Shown one piece after another: positions 17,314 to 25,530 of a stretch of DNA of 64,000 bases (positions are counted from its first letter, which is position 1; the number at the start of each line of letters is the position of its first letter). The position numbers and the translations under genes are program-made. A model generated the notes under the pieces. That model saw only the letters and a list, made by a program, of their open reading frames with translations. It was not told the DNA's origin and did not search any database. The stretch comes from Streptomyces sp. TS71-3 (lineage in GTDB: Bacteria; Actinomycetota; Actinomycetes; Streptomycetales; Streptomycetaceae), in NCBI RefSeq assembly GCF_018327685.1, contig NZ_BNEL01000003.1, positions 1,488,001 through 1,552,000 of the forward strand, written 5' to 3'.

Positions 17314-18141
17314 ATGAGTCCCTTCGCCGGATCCGCGTCCCGTACCGAGCAGTGGCGCCACCTGCGCCTCACGGTGTCCGACGGCGTCGGCACGGTCACC
17401 CTCGCCCGTCCGGAGAAGCTGAACGCCCTGACCTTCGGTGCCTACGCCGACCTGCGCGACCTGCTCGCCGAGCTGTCGCGTGAGCGGTCGGTGCGGGCGC
17501 TGGTGCTGGCCGGGGAGGGCCGCGGCTTCTGCTCAGGGGGCGACGTGGACGACATCATCGGCGCCACGCTCTCCATGGACACGGCGGAGCTCGTCGACTT
17601 CAACCGCATGACGGGACAGGTCGTGCGGGCGGTGCGGGAGTGCCCGTTCCCGGTCCTCGCCGCGGTGCACGGGGTGGCCGCGGGCGCGGGCGCCGTCCTG
17701 GCGCTGGCCGCGGACTTCCGGGTGGCCGACCCCACCGCGCGGTTCGCGTTCCTGTTCACCAAGGTCGGGCTCTCCGGCGGCGACATGGGCGCCGCCTACC
17801 TGCTGCCCAGGGTGGTCGGCCTCGGCCACGCCACCCGGCTGCTGATGCTGGGCGAGCCGGTGCGCGCCGCGGAGGCCGAGCGGATCGGGCTGATCAGCGA
17901 GTTGACGGAGGAGGGCCGCGCGGACGAGCGGGCGCAGGCGCTGGCCAGGCGCCTCGCCGACGGCCCTGCGCTCGCCCACGCCCAGACGAAGGCGCTGCTC
18001 ACCGCCGAGCTCGACATGCCGCTCGGCGCCGCCGTCGAGCTGGACGCGTCCACGCAGGCACTGCTGATGACCGGGGCGGACTACGCGGAGTTCCACGCGG
18101 CGTTCACCGAGAAGCGGCCGCCGAAGTGGCGGGGGCGCTGA
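17314..18141 (+). CDS. Enoyl-CoA hydratase/isomerase family protein
   Basis: A 275-residue crotonase-fold enzyme. It shows VTLARPEKLNALTFGAY, the oxyanion-hole segments GRGFCSGGDVDDI and HGVAAGAGAVLALAADFRVAD, and FTKVGLSGGDMGAAYLLPR. AGGAGG precedes ATG 17314. It is immediately followed (2 bases) by the bifunctional monooxygenase/reductase, so it most likely acts on the non-aromatic CoA thioester produced by that enzyme in 2-aminobenzoyl-CoA or salicylyl-CoA breakdown. Confidence 0.88.
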   Translation: MSPFAGSASRTEQWRHLRLTVSDGVGTVTLARPEKLNALTFGAYADLRDLLAELSRERSVRALVLAGEGRGFCSGGDVDDIIGATLSMDTAELVDFNRMTGQVVRAVRECPFPVLAAVHGVAAGAGAVLALAADFRVADPTARFAFLFTKVGLSGGDMGAAYLLPRVVGLGHATRLLMLGEPVRAAEAERIGLISELTEEGRADERAQALARRLADGPALAHAQTKALLTAELDMPLGAAVELDASTQALLMTGADYAEFHAAFTEKRPPKWRGR

Positions 18142-18143
18142 CG

Positions 18144-20543
18144 GTGGCCCCCGGCACCCGGGCGCTCGCGTCACCTGCGGGCTCTGCGGTCCGGCGGATC
18201 GCCGTGGTCGGCGGCGGGCCCGGCGGGCTGTACGCGGCGGCGCTGCTCAAGCGGCTCGACCCGGCGCGCGAGGTCACCGTCTGGGAGCGGAACGCACCCG
18301 ACGACACCTTCGGCTTCGGAGTGGTGCTCTCCGACGAGACCCTCGGCGGCATCGAGAGCGCGGACCGCGAGGTGTACGCGGCCCTGGAGTCGTCGTTCGT
18401 CCGCTGGGACGACATCGAGATAGTGCACCGCGGCACGCGCGAGGTCTGCGGAGGGCACGGCTTCGCCGCCCTGGAGCGCCGCCGGCTGCTGGCGATCCTG
18501 CACGAGCGCTGCCGCTCCCTCGGCGTCGACCTCCGCTTCGCCTCCGGGGCACCGCCGGTCGACGAGCTGGCGGTGAGCCACGATCTGGTGATCGCCGCCG
18601 ACGGCGCCCGCAGCCGTACCCGCACCGCGCTGGCGGAGGTGTTCCGCCCCCACGTCACCGAGCACCGCTGCCGGTACATCTGGCTCGCCGCTGACTTCGC
18701 CTTCGACGCGTTCCGCTTCGAGATCGCCGAGACCGAGCACGGCGTCATGCAGCTGCACGGCTACCCGTACGCGGCGGACGCCAGCACCGTGATCGTCGAG
18801 ATGCGCGAGGAGGTCTGGCGGGCCGCCGGTCTGGCCGACCTGGACGAGCAGCAGTCCGCGGAGCGCTGCGCCAAGCTCTTCGCCACCGCCCTGGACGGCC
18901 GCCCGCTGCGCGGCAACAACTCCTCCTGGCTCACCTTCCGCACCGTCGTCAGCGAACGCTGGGCCGCCGGGAACGTGGTGCTGCTCGGTGACGCCGCCCA
19001 CACCGCGCACTTCTCCATCGGCTCCGGCACCAAGCTCGCCGTCGAGGACGCCCTCGCCCTCGCGGCCTGCCTGGAGGCGGAGGAACGGCCCGGCGACGGT
19101 TCCGGGCCCTCGCCGGACGGGGACGGGAGCGCGGCGTCCGGCCGTACGGAAGAGCCGGGCCCCGCGGGCGTGCTCGCCCGCGCCCTGCGCGCCTACGAGG
19201 ACGAGCGGAAGCCCGTCGTCGCGTCCACGCAGCGGGCCGCCCGGGCCAGCCTGGAGTGGTTCGAGGAGCTGGACCGCCACACCGGCCAGCCGCCCCGGCA
19301 GTTCGCCTTCAACCTGCTCACCCGCAGCCGCCGCGTCACCCACGGCAACCTGCGGCTGCGCGACCCCGGTTTCACCGCGGCCGTGGAGCGCGAGGCGGGC
19401 TGCCCGCCCGGCACCCCGCCGATGTTCACGCCGTTCCGGCTGGGCGGCCTGACCCTGCGCAACCGCGTCGTCTGCTCGCCGATGGACATGTACTCGGCAG
19501 CGGACGGGGTGCCGGGCGACTTCCACCTCGTCCACCTGGGTGCCCGGGCGCTGGGCGGCGCCGGCCTCGTGATGACGGAGATGGTCTGCGTCAGCCCCGA
19601 GGGCCGCATCACCCCGGGCTGCACGGGCCTGTGGAACGACGAGCAGGCGGCGTCCTGGCGGCGGATCGCCGACTTCGTGCACGCGCAGGCGCCGGACACC
19701 GCGCTGGGCGTCCAGCTCGGGCACGCGGGCCGCAAGGGCTCCACGAAGCTGATGTGGGACGGCATGGACCAGCCCCTGGACGACGGGAACTGGCCGGTCC
19801 TCGCCCCCTCCCCGCTGCCGTACACCCCCCGCAACCAGGTCCCGCACGAGCTGGACCGGGACGGCCTCGCCCTGGTGCGGGCGCAGTTCACCGAGGCGGC
19901 ACGGCGGGCCGCGGACTGCGGCTTCGACCTGCTGGAGCTGCACTGCGCGCACGGCTACCTGCTCTCCGGCTTCCTCTCCCCGCTGACCAACCACCGCACC
20001 GACGCCTACGGGGGCTCGCTCAGCGGCAGGCTCCGCTTCCCGCTGGAGGTCTTCGACGCGGTGCGCGCGGTCTGGCCCGAAGGCCGGCCGATGACCGTCC
20101 GCGTCTCCGCGACCGACTGGGCGCCCGGCGGCACCACCGCCGAGGACGCCGTGGAGATCGCGCGGGCCTTCGCCGCGCACGGCGCCGACGCCATCGACGT
20201 CTCCACCGGACAGGTGGTCGCCGAGGAGCGCCCCGATTTCGGCCGCTCGTACCAGACCCCGTACGCCGACCGGATCAGGGGCGACGTGGGCGTGCCGGTG
20301 ATCGCGGTCGGCGCCATCTCCTCGTGGGACGACGTCAACTCCCTGATCCTGGCCGGCCGCACCGACCTCTGCGCCCTGGCGCGCCCGCACCTGTACGACC
20401 CGCACTGGACCCTGCACGCCGCGGCGGAGCAGGGCTACACGGGCCCCGGCGCGGCCTGGCCGCCGCCGTACCGGGCGGGCAGCCGCCGCCCGCCCACCGG
20501 CCGCACCGACGGCCCGAGGCCGCGGCTCACGCTGGACCGCTGA
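18144..20543 (+). CDS. Bifunctional aryl-CoA monooxygenase / OYE-type reductase
   Basis: A 799-residue fusion. The N-terminal half (about 1-400) is an FAD monooxygenase: GGGPGGLYAAALLKRLDP, then GDAAHTAHFSIGSGTKLAVEDALAL. The C-terminal half (about 420-790) is an Old-Yellow-Enzyme domain: FTPFRLGGLTLRNRVVCSPMDMYSA, LGHAGRKGS, LLELHCAHGYLLSGFLSPL, and the VPVIAVGAISSW phosphate-binding loop. This architecture is that of 2-aminobenzoyl-CoA monooxygenase/reductase (Azoarcus) and salicylyl-CoA 5-hydroxylase (Streptomyces SdgC). A Gly/Ser/Pro/Glu-rich insertion (about residues 313-338) interrupts the monooxygenase half. The start is GTG 18144. Ligase, dehydrogenase and RidA partners are at 29-34 kb. 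Confidence 0.9.
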   Translation: MAPGTRALASPAGSAVRRIAVVGGGPGGLYAAALLKRLDPAREVTVWERNAPDDTFGFGVVLSDETLGGIESADREVYAALESSFVRWDDIEIVHRGTREVCGGHGFAALERRRLLAILHERCRSLGVDLRFASGAPPVDELAVSHDLVIAADGARSRTRTALAEVFRPHVTEHRCRYIWLAADFAFDAFRFEIAETEHGVMQLHGYPYAADASTVIVEMREEVWRAAGLADLDEQQSAERCAKLFATALDGRPLRGNNSSWLTFRTVVSERWAAGNVVLLGDAAHTAHFSIGSGTKLAVEDALALAACLEAEERPGDGSGPSPDGDGSAASGRTEEPGPAGVLARALRAYEDERKPVVASTQRAARASLEWFEELDRHTGQPPRQFAFNLLTRSRRVTHGNLRLRDPGFTAAVEREAGCPPGTPPMFTPFRLGGLTLRNRVVCSPMDMYSAADGVPGDFHLVHLGARALGGAGLVMTEMVCVSPEGRITPGCTGLWNDEQAASWRRIADFVHAQAPDTALGVQLGHAGRKGSTKLMWDGMDQPLDDGNWPVLAPSPLPYTPRNQVPHELDRDGLALVRAQFTEAARRAADCGFDLLELHCAHGYLLSGFLSPLTNHRTDAYGGSLSGRLRFPLEVFDAVRAVWPEGRPMTVRVSATDWAPGGTTAEDAVEIARAFAAHGADAIDVSTGQVVAEERPDFGRSYQTPYADRIRGDVGVPVIAVGAISSWDDVNSLILAGRTDLCALARPHLYDPHWTLHAAAEQGYTGPGAAWPPPYRAGSRRPPTGRTDGPRPRLTLDR

Positions 20544-20596
20544 CGGGATTCGGGGTCGGCCGGACGGCGAGCCGGCCGGGGCGGCATGATGGAACC

Positions 20597-20977
20597 ATGC
20601 CGACGCGACCTTTGCTCGTCTACGACGGAGACTGCGCGTTCTGCACCACCTCGGTGAGGTTCGCCGAGCGCCGCATCCGGCCGCGCTGCACGACCGTTCC
20701 GTGGCAGTTCGCGGACCTGGACGCGCTCGGCATCACCCGGCAGCGTGCCGAGCACGAACTGCTGTGGCTCGCTCCGGACGGCACCGTGCACGGCGGCGCG
20801 CAGGCCGTCTCCAGGCTCCTGATGAGCGCGGGGCGGGTGTGGGTCCTCCCGGGCGCCCTGCTCGCCGTTCCTCCCGTGCGCTGGATCGCCCACGGCGTCT
20901 ACCGCCTGATCGCGAACAACCGCGAACGGATGCCGGGCGGCACACCGGCCTGCGCGATTCCCCACCGCGCGCCGTGA
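20597..20977 (+). CDS. DCC-family thiol-disulfide oxidoreductase (DUF393)
   Basis: A 126-residue protein beginning PLLVYDGDCAFC, the DxxCxxC signature that names the DCC family. The thioredoxin-like N-terminus is followed by WLAPDGTVHGGAQAVSRLL and a hydrophobic stretch (VLPGALLAVPPVRWIAHGVYRLIA) that may touch the membrane. Function unproven, probably redox. The stop overlaps the next gene by GTGA. Confidence 0.85.
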   Translation: MPTRPLLVYDGDCAFCTTSVRFAERRIRPRCTTVPWQFADLDALGITRQRAEHELLWLAPDGTVHGGAQAVSRLLMSAGRVWVLPGALLAVPPVRWIAHGVYRLIANNRERMPGGTPACAIPHRAP

Positions 20978-21297
20978 GCGCGCCCCAGCGTGGCCGGAGG
21001 CGCGTCGGCGGCCGGATGGGCCTCGCGGCAGGATTCGCACTCGCCTGCGTGACCGGCGCCATGCTGTCCGGCTGCTCCTCCGCGGACGCGGTCTGCGGAG
21101 GCGGCGAGCACCCCGTCATGGCCGTGGGCAGCACCGGCAGGACCTGCGTCTCCGACAGCGCCGATCCGCCCAAGCGGTACGCCGGCTACCCGAAGGGGAA
21201 GGCCCCCCAGCACGTCGGCGACAAGTGGGACACGTACTGGCGCACCCACACGGTGGATGGGTCCGGCAAGATCATCAAGGCCCCCGGTGCCCGATGA
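20974..21297 (+). CDS. SCO0607-type lipoprotein
   Basis: A 107-residue predicted lipoprotein: a basic start (APQRGRRRVGGR), a hydrophobic stretch (MGLAAGFALACVTGAMLSGC) ending in the lipobox LSGC, and a short exported domain with CGGGEHPVMAVGSTGRTCVSD and DKWDTYWRTHTVDGSGKIIKAPGA. It matches my memory of the Streptomyces SCO0607 lipoprotein family, function unknown. The GTG start overlaps the preceding DCC stop, so the two are translationally coupled: a redox protein plus a small cysteine-containing lipoprotein. Confidence 0.75.
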   Translation: MSAPQRGRRRVGGRMGLAAGFALACVTGAMLSGCSSADAVCGGGEHPVMAVGSTGRTCVSDSADPPKRYAGYPKGKAPQHVGDKWDTYWRTHTVDGSGKIIKAPGAR

Positions 21298-21426
21298 CGG
21301 GTGAACAGCGGGCGATCCGCAGGTGATCCGCTTCGGCGCGATTGCGTGACCGCGTGATCGCTGATCGGCACGCATACGACGGCCGGGGACACCACCAGCG
21401 GCCGGTGCCGGCCCGCGCCCCCCGTC

Positions 21427-22209
21427 TCAGCCGAACTGGACCGACCGCTTCGCCAGCCCCATCCAGAAGCCGTCGATCACGCTGCGCCCGCGGTCGAGAT
21501 CGCCCTCCGCCGCCCCCAGCGTCACGAACAGCGGCGCGAAGTGCTCCGTTCGCGGGTGCGCGAGTTGGCCCGCGGGAGCCTTGTGCCGGAAGTCCAGCAG
21601 GGCGTCGACGTCCCGCGAGGCCAGCGCGCGGCGCCCCCAGTCGTCGAACTCCGCGGACCAGGACGGCACCACGCCGTCCGGTAGCCGCAGCGCCGCCAGG
21701 TTGTGGGTGAAGAACCCGCTGCCCACGATCAGCACGCCCTCGTCGCGGAGCGGCGCCAGCCTCCGCCCGATCTCCATCAGCTCAGCCGGGTCCAGCGTGG
21801 GCATCGACGCCTGGAGGACGGGGATGTCGGCCTCGGGGAACATCTCCTTCAGCGGCACGTAGGCCCCGTGGTCCAGGCCCCTGCCGGGCACGTCCTGCAC
21901 CGGCGTCCCGGCCCCACCGAGCAGCCCGCGCACCGACGCGGCGAGTTCCGGCGCGCCCGGGGCCTCGTACCTGACGCCGTAGTAGCGCTCGGGGAAGCCC
22001 CAGAAGTCGTAGACGAGGGGGACGGTCGCGGTCGCGCCCAGGGCGAGCGGGGCCTCCTCCCAGTGCGCGGAGATCATCAGGATCGACTTCGGCCGCGGGA
22101 GCCGCGCCGACCACTCGGCGAGCTCGCGCGTCCACAGCGCGTCGTCCGCGAGGGGCGGTGCTCCGTGCGAGAGGTAGAGGGCGGGCATGCGTTCCACTGG
22201 CGCGTTCAC
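21427..22209 (-). CDS. DODA-type class III extradiol dioxygenase
   Basis: A 260-residue member of the 4,5-DOPA dioxygenase (YgiD/DODA, LigB-like) family. Histidine motifs are visible: ALYLSHGAPPL, LMISAHWEE, GLDHGAYVPLKEMFP, and GSGFFTHNL, with the C-terminal EHFAPLFVTLGA. GTG 22209 is chosen because GGAGGGG lies 6-7 bases upstream; ATG 22188 is the alternative. Family members cleave catechol-type rings or act on related substrates. The next gene on this strand is a TetR regulator, which reads into it from about 120 bases upstream. Confidence 0.88.
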   Translation of the reverse strand: MNAPVERMPALYLSHGAPPLADDALWTRELAEWSARLPRPKSILMISAHWEEAPLALGATATVPLVYDFWGFPERYYGVRYEAPGAPELAASVRGLLGGAGTPVQDVPGRGLDHGAYVPLKEMFPEADIPVLQASMPTLDPAELMEIGRRLAPLRDEGVLIVGSGFFTHNLAALRLPDGVVPSWSAEFDDWGRRALASRDVDALLDFRHKAPAGQLAHPRTEHFAPLFVTLGAAEGDLDRGRSVIDGFWMGLAKRSVQFG

Positions 22210-22329
22210 GGCAATCACCCCTCCGGGAGTCGCACGAGGCGACCTACTTAATTGAACTCTCAAGCAAGTGTAGGTCACGCTCCTGTCGCGAGCGCCTCCG
22301 CGTGCCGGGTGTCCGCGGCGCCGCGGGCG

Positions 22330-22902
22330 TTACGGGGCCGGTGGTTCCGCGAGGGTCCTGAACGCCGGGCGCAGCAGGGCCGCGATGCGCTCGGCCGGGA
22401 CGCCGGCGAGCGGCTCCAGGCTGATGAGGCGGTGGCCGATGGTGACCCCCAGCAGCGTGGTGACGAGCAGGGCGGCGCGCAGTTCGGCGTCCTCGCCCGC
22501 GGGCAGGGCGGTGCCGATGCCGTCGATCTGGCGCCCGAGGACGGCGCGGGCGTGCTCGGCCACCGCCGGGTCGGTGAGCATGGAGCGCATCATCGCCAGC
22601 GCGCCCTCCGGAAGGCCGCCGAGCTTGAGGTCGAGCGTGGCCAGCAGCTGATCCACGAGCGCGTCCGCGTCCGCAGCCGCCGGCGCCGCCGGGAACATCT
22701 GCACGGCCCGGGTGAACAGCTCGCGCTTCGAGCCGAAGTACTGCATGACCAGGGCCGGGTCGACGCCCGCCGCGGTCGCCACGGCGCGGATGGTGGTCCG
22801 GTCGAAGCCCCTCTCCGCGAACAGCTCCCGGGCTCTGTCGAGGATCCGCGCCTCGGTGGCTCGGCGGCGTTCGGCGCGGGACTGATGGGGGGTGGACACC
22901 AA
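22330..22902 (-). CDS. TetR/AcrR family regulator
   Basis: A 190-residue TetR-type repressor. The helix-turn-helix lies at about residues 15-60 (ILDRARELFAERGFDRTTIRAVATAAGVDPALVMQYFGSKRELF), followed by a C-terminal ligand domain with TDPAVAEHARAVLGRQIDGIG and TLLGVTIGHRLISLEPLAG. It is divergent from the NTF2-like gene at 22994; the intergenic space holds a palindrome that may be its operator. Ligand unknown. Confidence 0.88.
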   Translation of the reverse strand: MVSTPHQSRAERRRATEARILDRARELFAERGFDRTTIRAVATAAGVDPALVMQYFGSKRELFTRAVQMFPAAPAAADADALVDQLLATLDLKLGGLPEGALAMMRSMLTDPAVAEHARAVLGRQIDGIGTALPAGEDAELRAALLVTTLLGVTIGHRLISLEPLAGVPAERIAALLRPAFRTLAEPPAP

Positions 22903-22963
22903 TTCACTCTACAGCCGTTGACCGAGCCTCCGGCCGGCTTCTAGACTCGCGCCCACAGTTGGG

Positions 22964-22977
22964 TCAACGCGTGTTGA
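22964..22977. promoter_or_regulatory. Candidate TetR operator
   Basis: TCAACGCGTGTTGA, with 5-base inverted arms around GCGT. It sits between the divergent TetR gene and the NTF2-like gene, and overlaps the space just before the latter's start. A related half (GTTGACC) occurs at about 22916. The location fits autorepression, but the assignment is inferred. Confidence 0.4.
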
Positions 22978-22993
22978 GCGAATGGAGTGGACC

Positions 22994-23419
22994 GTGCCGG
23001 ATCTTCAGACCCCTGTGGACCGCACCCCCCGTGACGTGCTCGCCCGCTACTACCAGGCCATGCTCGACAAGTCCGCGGACGATCTCGCCGATCTGTACGC
23101 GGTGGACGCGCTCCACGAGTTCCCGTTCGCCGCGCCCGGCTTTCCGCCATGCTTCGAGGGACGCGAGGCCGTGCGTGCGGGATACCGGGCGGCCTGGGGC
23201 GCCAGCCCCGTCGAGGTGGCGGAGATCAAGGAGATCGCGGCCTACGAGACCGCCGATCCCTCGGTGATCATCGCCGAGCAGATCGTGGTGGGGACGCTGC
23301 CGGCCGGGCGCGGCACCCTCACCGTCCCCGGCCTGCTGATCCTGCACGTCAGCGGCGGGCTGATCCGACGCGTCCGCGACTACATCGACGGCTCTGCGGC
23401 GTCCGGTGCCAGGGGGTGA
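22994..23419 (+). CDS. SnoaL/NTF2-like protein
   Basis: A 141-residue nuclear-transport-factor-2 fold protein. It has DVLARYYQAMLDKSADDLADLYAVDALHEFPFAAPG, then an FEGREAVRAGYRAAW stretch and a VPGLLILHVSGGLIRRVRDYID ending. Such proteins serve as small isomerases, cyclases or dehydratases, or have no known role. GTG 22994 is preferred because GGAG sits 6 bases upstream; ATG 22982 has no ribosome site. It is probably controlled by the divergent TetR protein. Confidence 0.75.
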   Translation: MPDLQTPVDRTPRDVLARYYQAMLDKSADDLADLYAVDALHEFPFAAPGFPPCFEGREAVRAGYRAAWGASPVEVAEIKEIAAYETADPSVIIAEQIVVGTLPAGRGTLTVPGLLILHVSGGLIRRVRDYIDGSAASGARG

Positions 23420-23516
23420 ACGCGGATCCGGCGGGGGCGCCGTCAGTCGTGCCGAAGGTGCCGGAAGGGAGTAACGGATTCGCGCACGGGCGTGCCCGCG
23501 CCTTACTCTGCCCGCC

Positions 23517-24929
23517 ATGGCAAAGGCACCCGTTCTCACGCCCCGGGCGGACGACTTCCCGCGCTGGTACCAGGACCTGGTCAACAAGGCCGAACTGGCC
23601 GACAACGGCCCGGTGCGCGGCACCATGGTCATCCGACCGTACGGGTACGGCCTGTGGGAGCGGATGCAGCAGGAGATGGACGCCCGGATCAAGGACTCCG
23701 GCGCCGACAACGCGTACTTCCCGCTCTTCATCCCGCAGTCGTACCTGACGAAGGAGGCCGAGCACGTCGAGGGCTTCGCTCCCGAACTCGCCGTCGTCAC
23801 GCACGGCGGCGGCAAGGAGCTGGAGGAGCCCGTCGTCGTCCGCCCCACCTCCGAGACGATCATCAACGACTACTTCTCCAAGTGGGTGCAGAGCTACCGC
23901 GACCTGCCCCTGCTCATCAACCAGTGGGCGAACGTCGTGCGCTGGGAGCTGCGCCCGCGGGTGTTCCTGCGGACGACGGAGTTCCTGTGGCAGGAGGGCC
24001 ACACGGCACACGCCACCTACGAGGACGCCCGGGACTACGCCGCGCACATCCACCGCGAGGTGTACGCCGACTTCATGGAGAACGTCCTCGCCATGGACGT
24101 CCTGCCGGGCCGCAAGACGGTCAGGGAGCGGTTCGCCGGCGCGATCAACACCCTCACCCTCGAGGGCATGATGGGTGACGGCAAGGCCCTGCAACTGGGC
24201 ACCAGCCACGAACTCGGGCAGAACTTCGCCAAGGCCTTCCACACGCGGTACCTGTCGAAGGACGGCCGTCAGGAGTACGTCTGGCAGACCTCCTGGGGCT
24301 CCACCACGCGCATGGTCGGCGCCCTGGTGATGATGCACGGAGACGACGACGGCCTCCGGATCCCCCCGCGCCTCGCCCCGGTCCAGGCGGTGGTCGTGGC
24401 CATCAAGGGCGACGACGCGGTTCTGGCCAAGGTCCGCGAGATCGGGGACCGGTTGAAGGCGGCGGGCGTGCGCGTCCGCGTCGACGACCGCACGGACACG
24501 CCGTTCCGACGCCGGGCGGTCGACTGGGAGCTCAAGGGCGTGCCCGTACGGATCGAGGTCGGCCCCCGCGACCTGGAGAACGACACCGCCGTGCTGGTCC
24601 GCCGCATCACGGGCAGCAAGGAGCCGATGGCGATCGACGCGCTGCCCGCGCTCCTGCCCGAGATGCTGGAGGACGACCAGGCGCTGCTGCTGGCGCAGTC
24701 CCGCGAGCGCCGCGAGAGCCGCACCGCCGAGGTGAGCACGATCGAGGAGGCGGCTCAGGCCGCGAGCACCGGCTGGGGGCGCATCCGCTGGGACGCGCTG
24801 GGCCCGGAGGGCGAGGCGAAGCTCGCCGAGCAGGGCGTGTCCGTGCGGTGCCTGGTCGCGGCGGACGGCTCGGTCCCCGACAGCGACGACCAGCCGGGCA
24901 ACGTCGCCGTCGTGGCACGCGCCTACTGA
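23517..24929 (+). CDS. proS: Proline--tRNA ligase, short archaeal/eukaryote-like type
   Basis: A 470-residue class II synthetase that charges tRNA-Pro. It lacks the large editing (INS) domain of the usual bacterial ProRS and matches the archaeal/eukaryote-like ProS type 3. Catalytic elements are RGTMVIRPYGYGLWERM, RPTSETIINDYF, RWELRPRVFLRTTEFLWQEGHTAH and TSWGSTTRMVGALVMMHGDDDGLRIPP. The anticodon-binding domain starts around APVQAVVVAIKG. The C-terminal domain lacks obvious zinc cysteines. A strong terminator follows. Whether it is the only ProRS of the organism cannot be told from here. Confidence 0.93.
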   Translation: MAKAPVLTPRADDFPRWYQDLVNKAELADNGPVRGTMVIRPYGYGLWERMQQEMDARIKDSGADNAYFPLFIPQSYLTKEAEHVEGFAPELAVVTHGGGKELEEPVVVRPTSETIINDYFSKWVQSYRDLPLLINQWANVVRWELRPRVFLRTTEFLWQEGHTAHATYEDARDYAAHIHREVYADFMENVLAMDVLPGRKTVRERFAGAINTLTLEGMMGDGKALQLGTSHELGQNFAKAFHTRYLSKDGRQEYVWQTSWGSTTRMVGALVMMHGDDDGLRIPPRLAPVQAVVVAIKGDDAVLAKVREIGDRLKAAGVRVRVDDRTDTPFRRRAVDWELKGVPVRIEVGPRDLENDTAVLVRRITGSKEPMAIDALPALLPEMLEDDQALLLAQSRERRESRTAEVSTIEEAAQAASTGWGRIRWDALGPEGEAKLAEQGVSVRCLVAADGSVPDSDDQPGNVAVVARAY

Positions 24930-24934
24930 CCCTC

Positions 24935-24970
24935 CCCGGGTCCCTTCCGCCACGGCCGAAGGGACCCGGG
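24935..24970. terminator. Terminator after proS
   Basis: Perfect 12-base arms (24935-24946 and 24959-24970, CCCGGGTCCCTT/AAGGGACCCGGG) with a 12-base loop, starting 5 bases after the proS stop. Confidence 0.85.
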
Positions 24971-25046
24971 ACCGCGGAGCCTGCCGCTCGGGTCACTGCC
25001 TTGGGGCACCGCCCCCGGGCCACCGGGCGGCGGCCGGCCTCCGCGT

Positions 25047-25457
25047 TCAGCAGTCGGCGACGGCCCCGGCGGGCTCCGCGAGCCCGTGGTGCCGGTCAGG
25101 TGACGGCTCCCCGCCGGCGAGGCCGACATGGTCGCCGACGCCGTCACGCTCGGCCGCGTCGAGGAGGGCGTCCAGCAGGCCGGGGAAGCGGGCGTCCAGG
25201 TCGTTCCGGCGCAGCGTGACCCAGCAGCGGGTCCCCTCCTGCCGTCCCCGGGTGATGCCGGCGGCGTGCAGCGTGCGGAGGTGATGGCTGAGCGTGGACT
25301 TGGCCACCGGGACGCGCAGATTGCCCCAGGGCTGCTCGCGGCCGTCGGCGAGCACGCGTACCAGGCCGACCCGCGTGGGGTCGTTGAGCGCCCCCATCAC
25401 ATCCATCAGGTCGATCTCGTCCGGATCGGGATGCCGCACATGTCTCATGGTGGCCAT
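25047..25457 (-). CDS. ArsR/SmtB-type HTH regulator
   Basis: A 136-residue winged-helix repressor with LMDVMGALNDPTRVGLVRVLADGRE, the recognition helix KSTLSHHLRTLHAAGITRGRQEGTRCWVTLRRNDLDARFPGLLDALL. No metal-binding cysteines are seen, so it is unlikely to sense arsenic; this subgroup often senses organic ligands. The start is either 25457 or the ATG three codons later. Divergent from an SDR gene, with a perfect inverted repeat between them. Confidence 0.85.
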   Translation of the reverse strand: MATMRHVRHPDPDEIDLMDVMGALNDPTRVGLVRVLADGREQPWGNLRVPVAKSTLSHHLRTLHAAGITRGRQEGTRCWVTLRRNDLDARFPGLLDALLDAAERDGVGDHVGLAGGEPSPDRHHGLAEPAGAVADC

Positions 25458-25463
25458 GGTAAT

Positions 25464-25492
25464 TTATTCGATGTTTCACGAACATCGAATAA
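25464..25492. promoter_or_regulatory. Perfect inverted repeat, probable ArsR operator
   Basis: Arms TTATTCGATGTT (25464-25475) and AACATCGAATAA (25481-25492) are perfectly complementary around TCACG. A third half site (AACATCGA) follows at about 25503. It lies 7 bases from the ArsR start codon and about 38 bases before the SDR start, so binding would repress both. Confidence 0.8.
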
Positions 25493-25530
25493 TCAGGATC
25501 TGGAACATCGAGCAACCGCCGAGGTAGGCC

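Noticed and set aside
25047..25457. Arsenic-resistance regulator
   Set aside because: The ArsR-type protein has no metal-binding cysteine motif, and no arsenate reductase or efflux gene is nearby.
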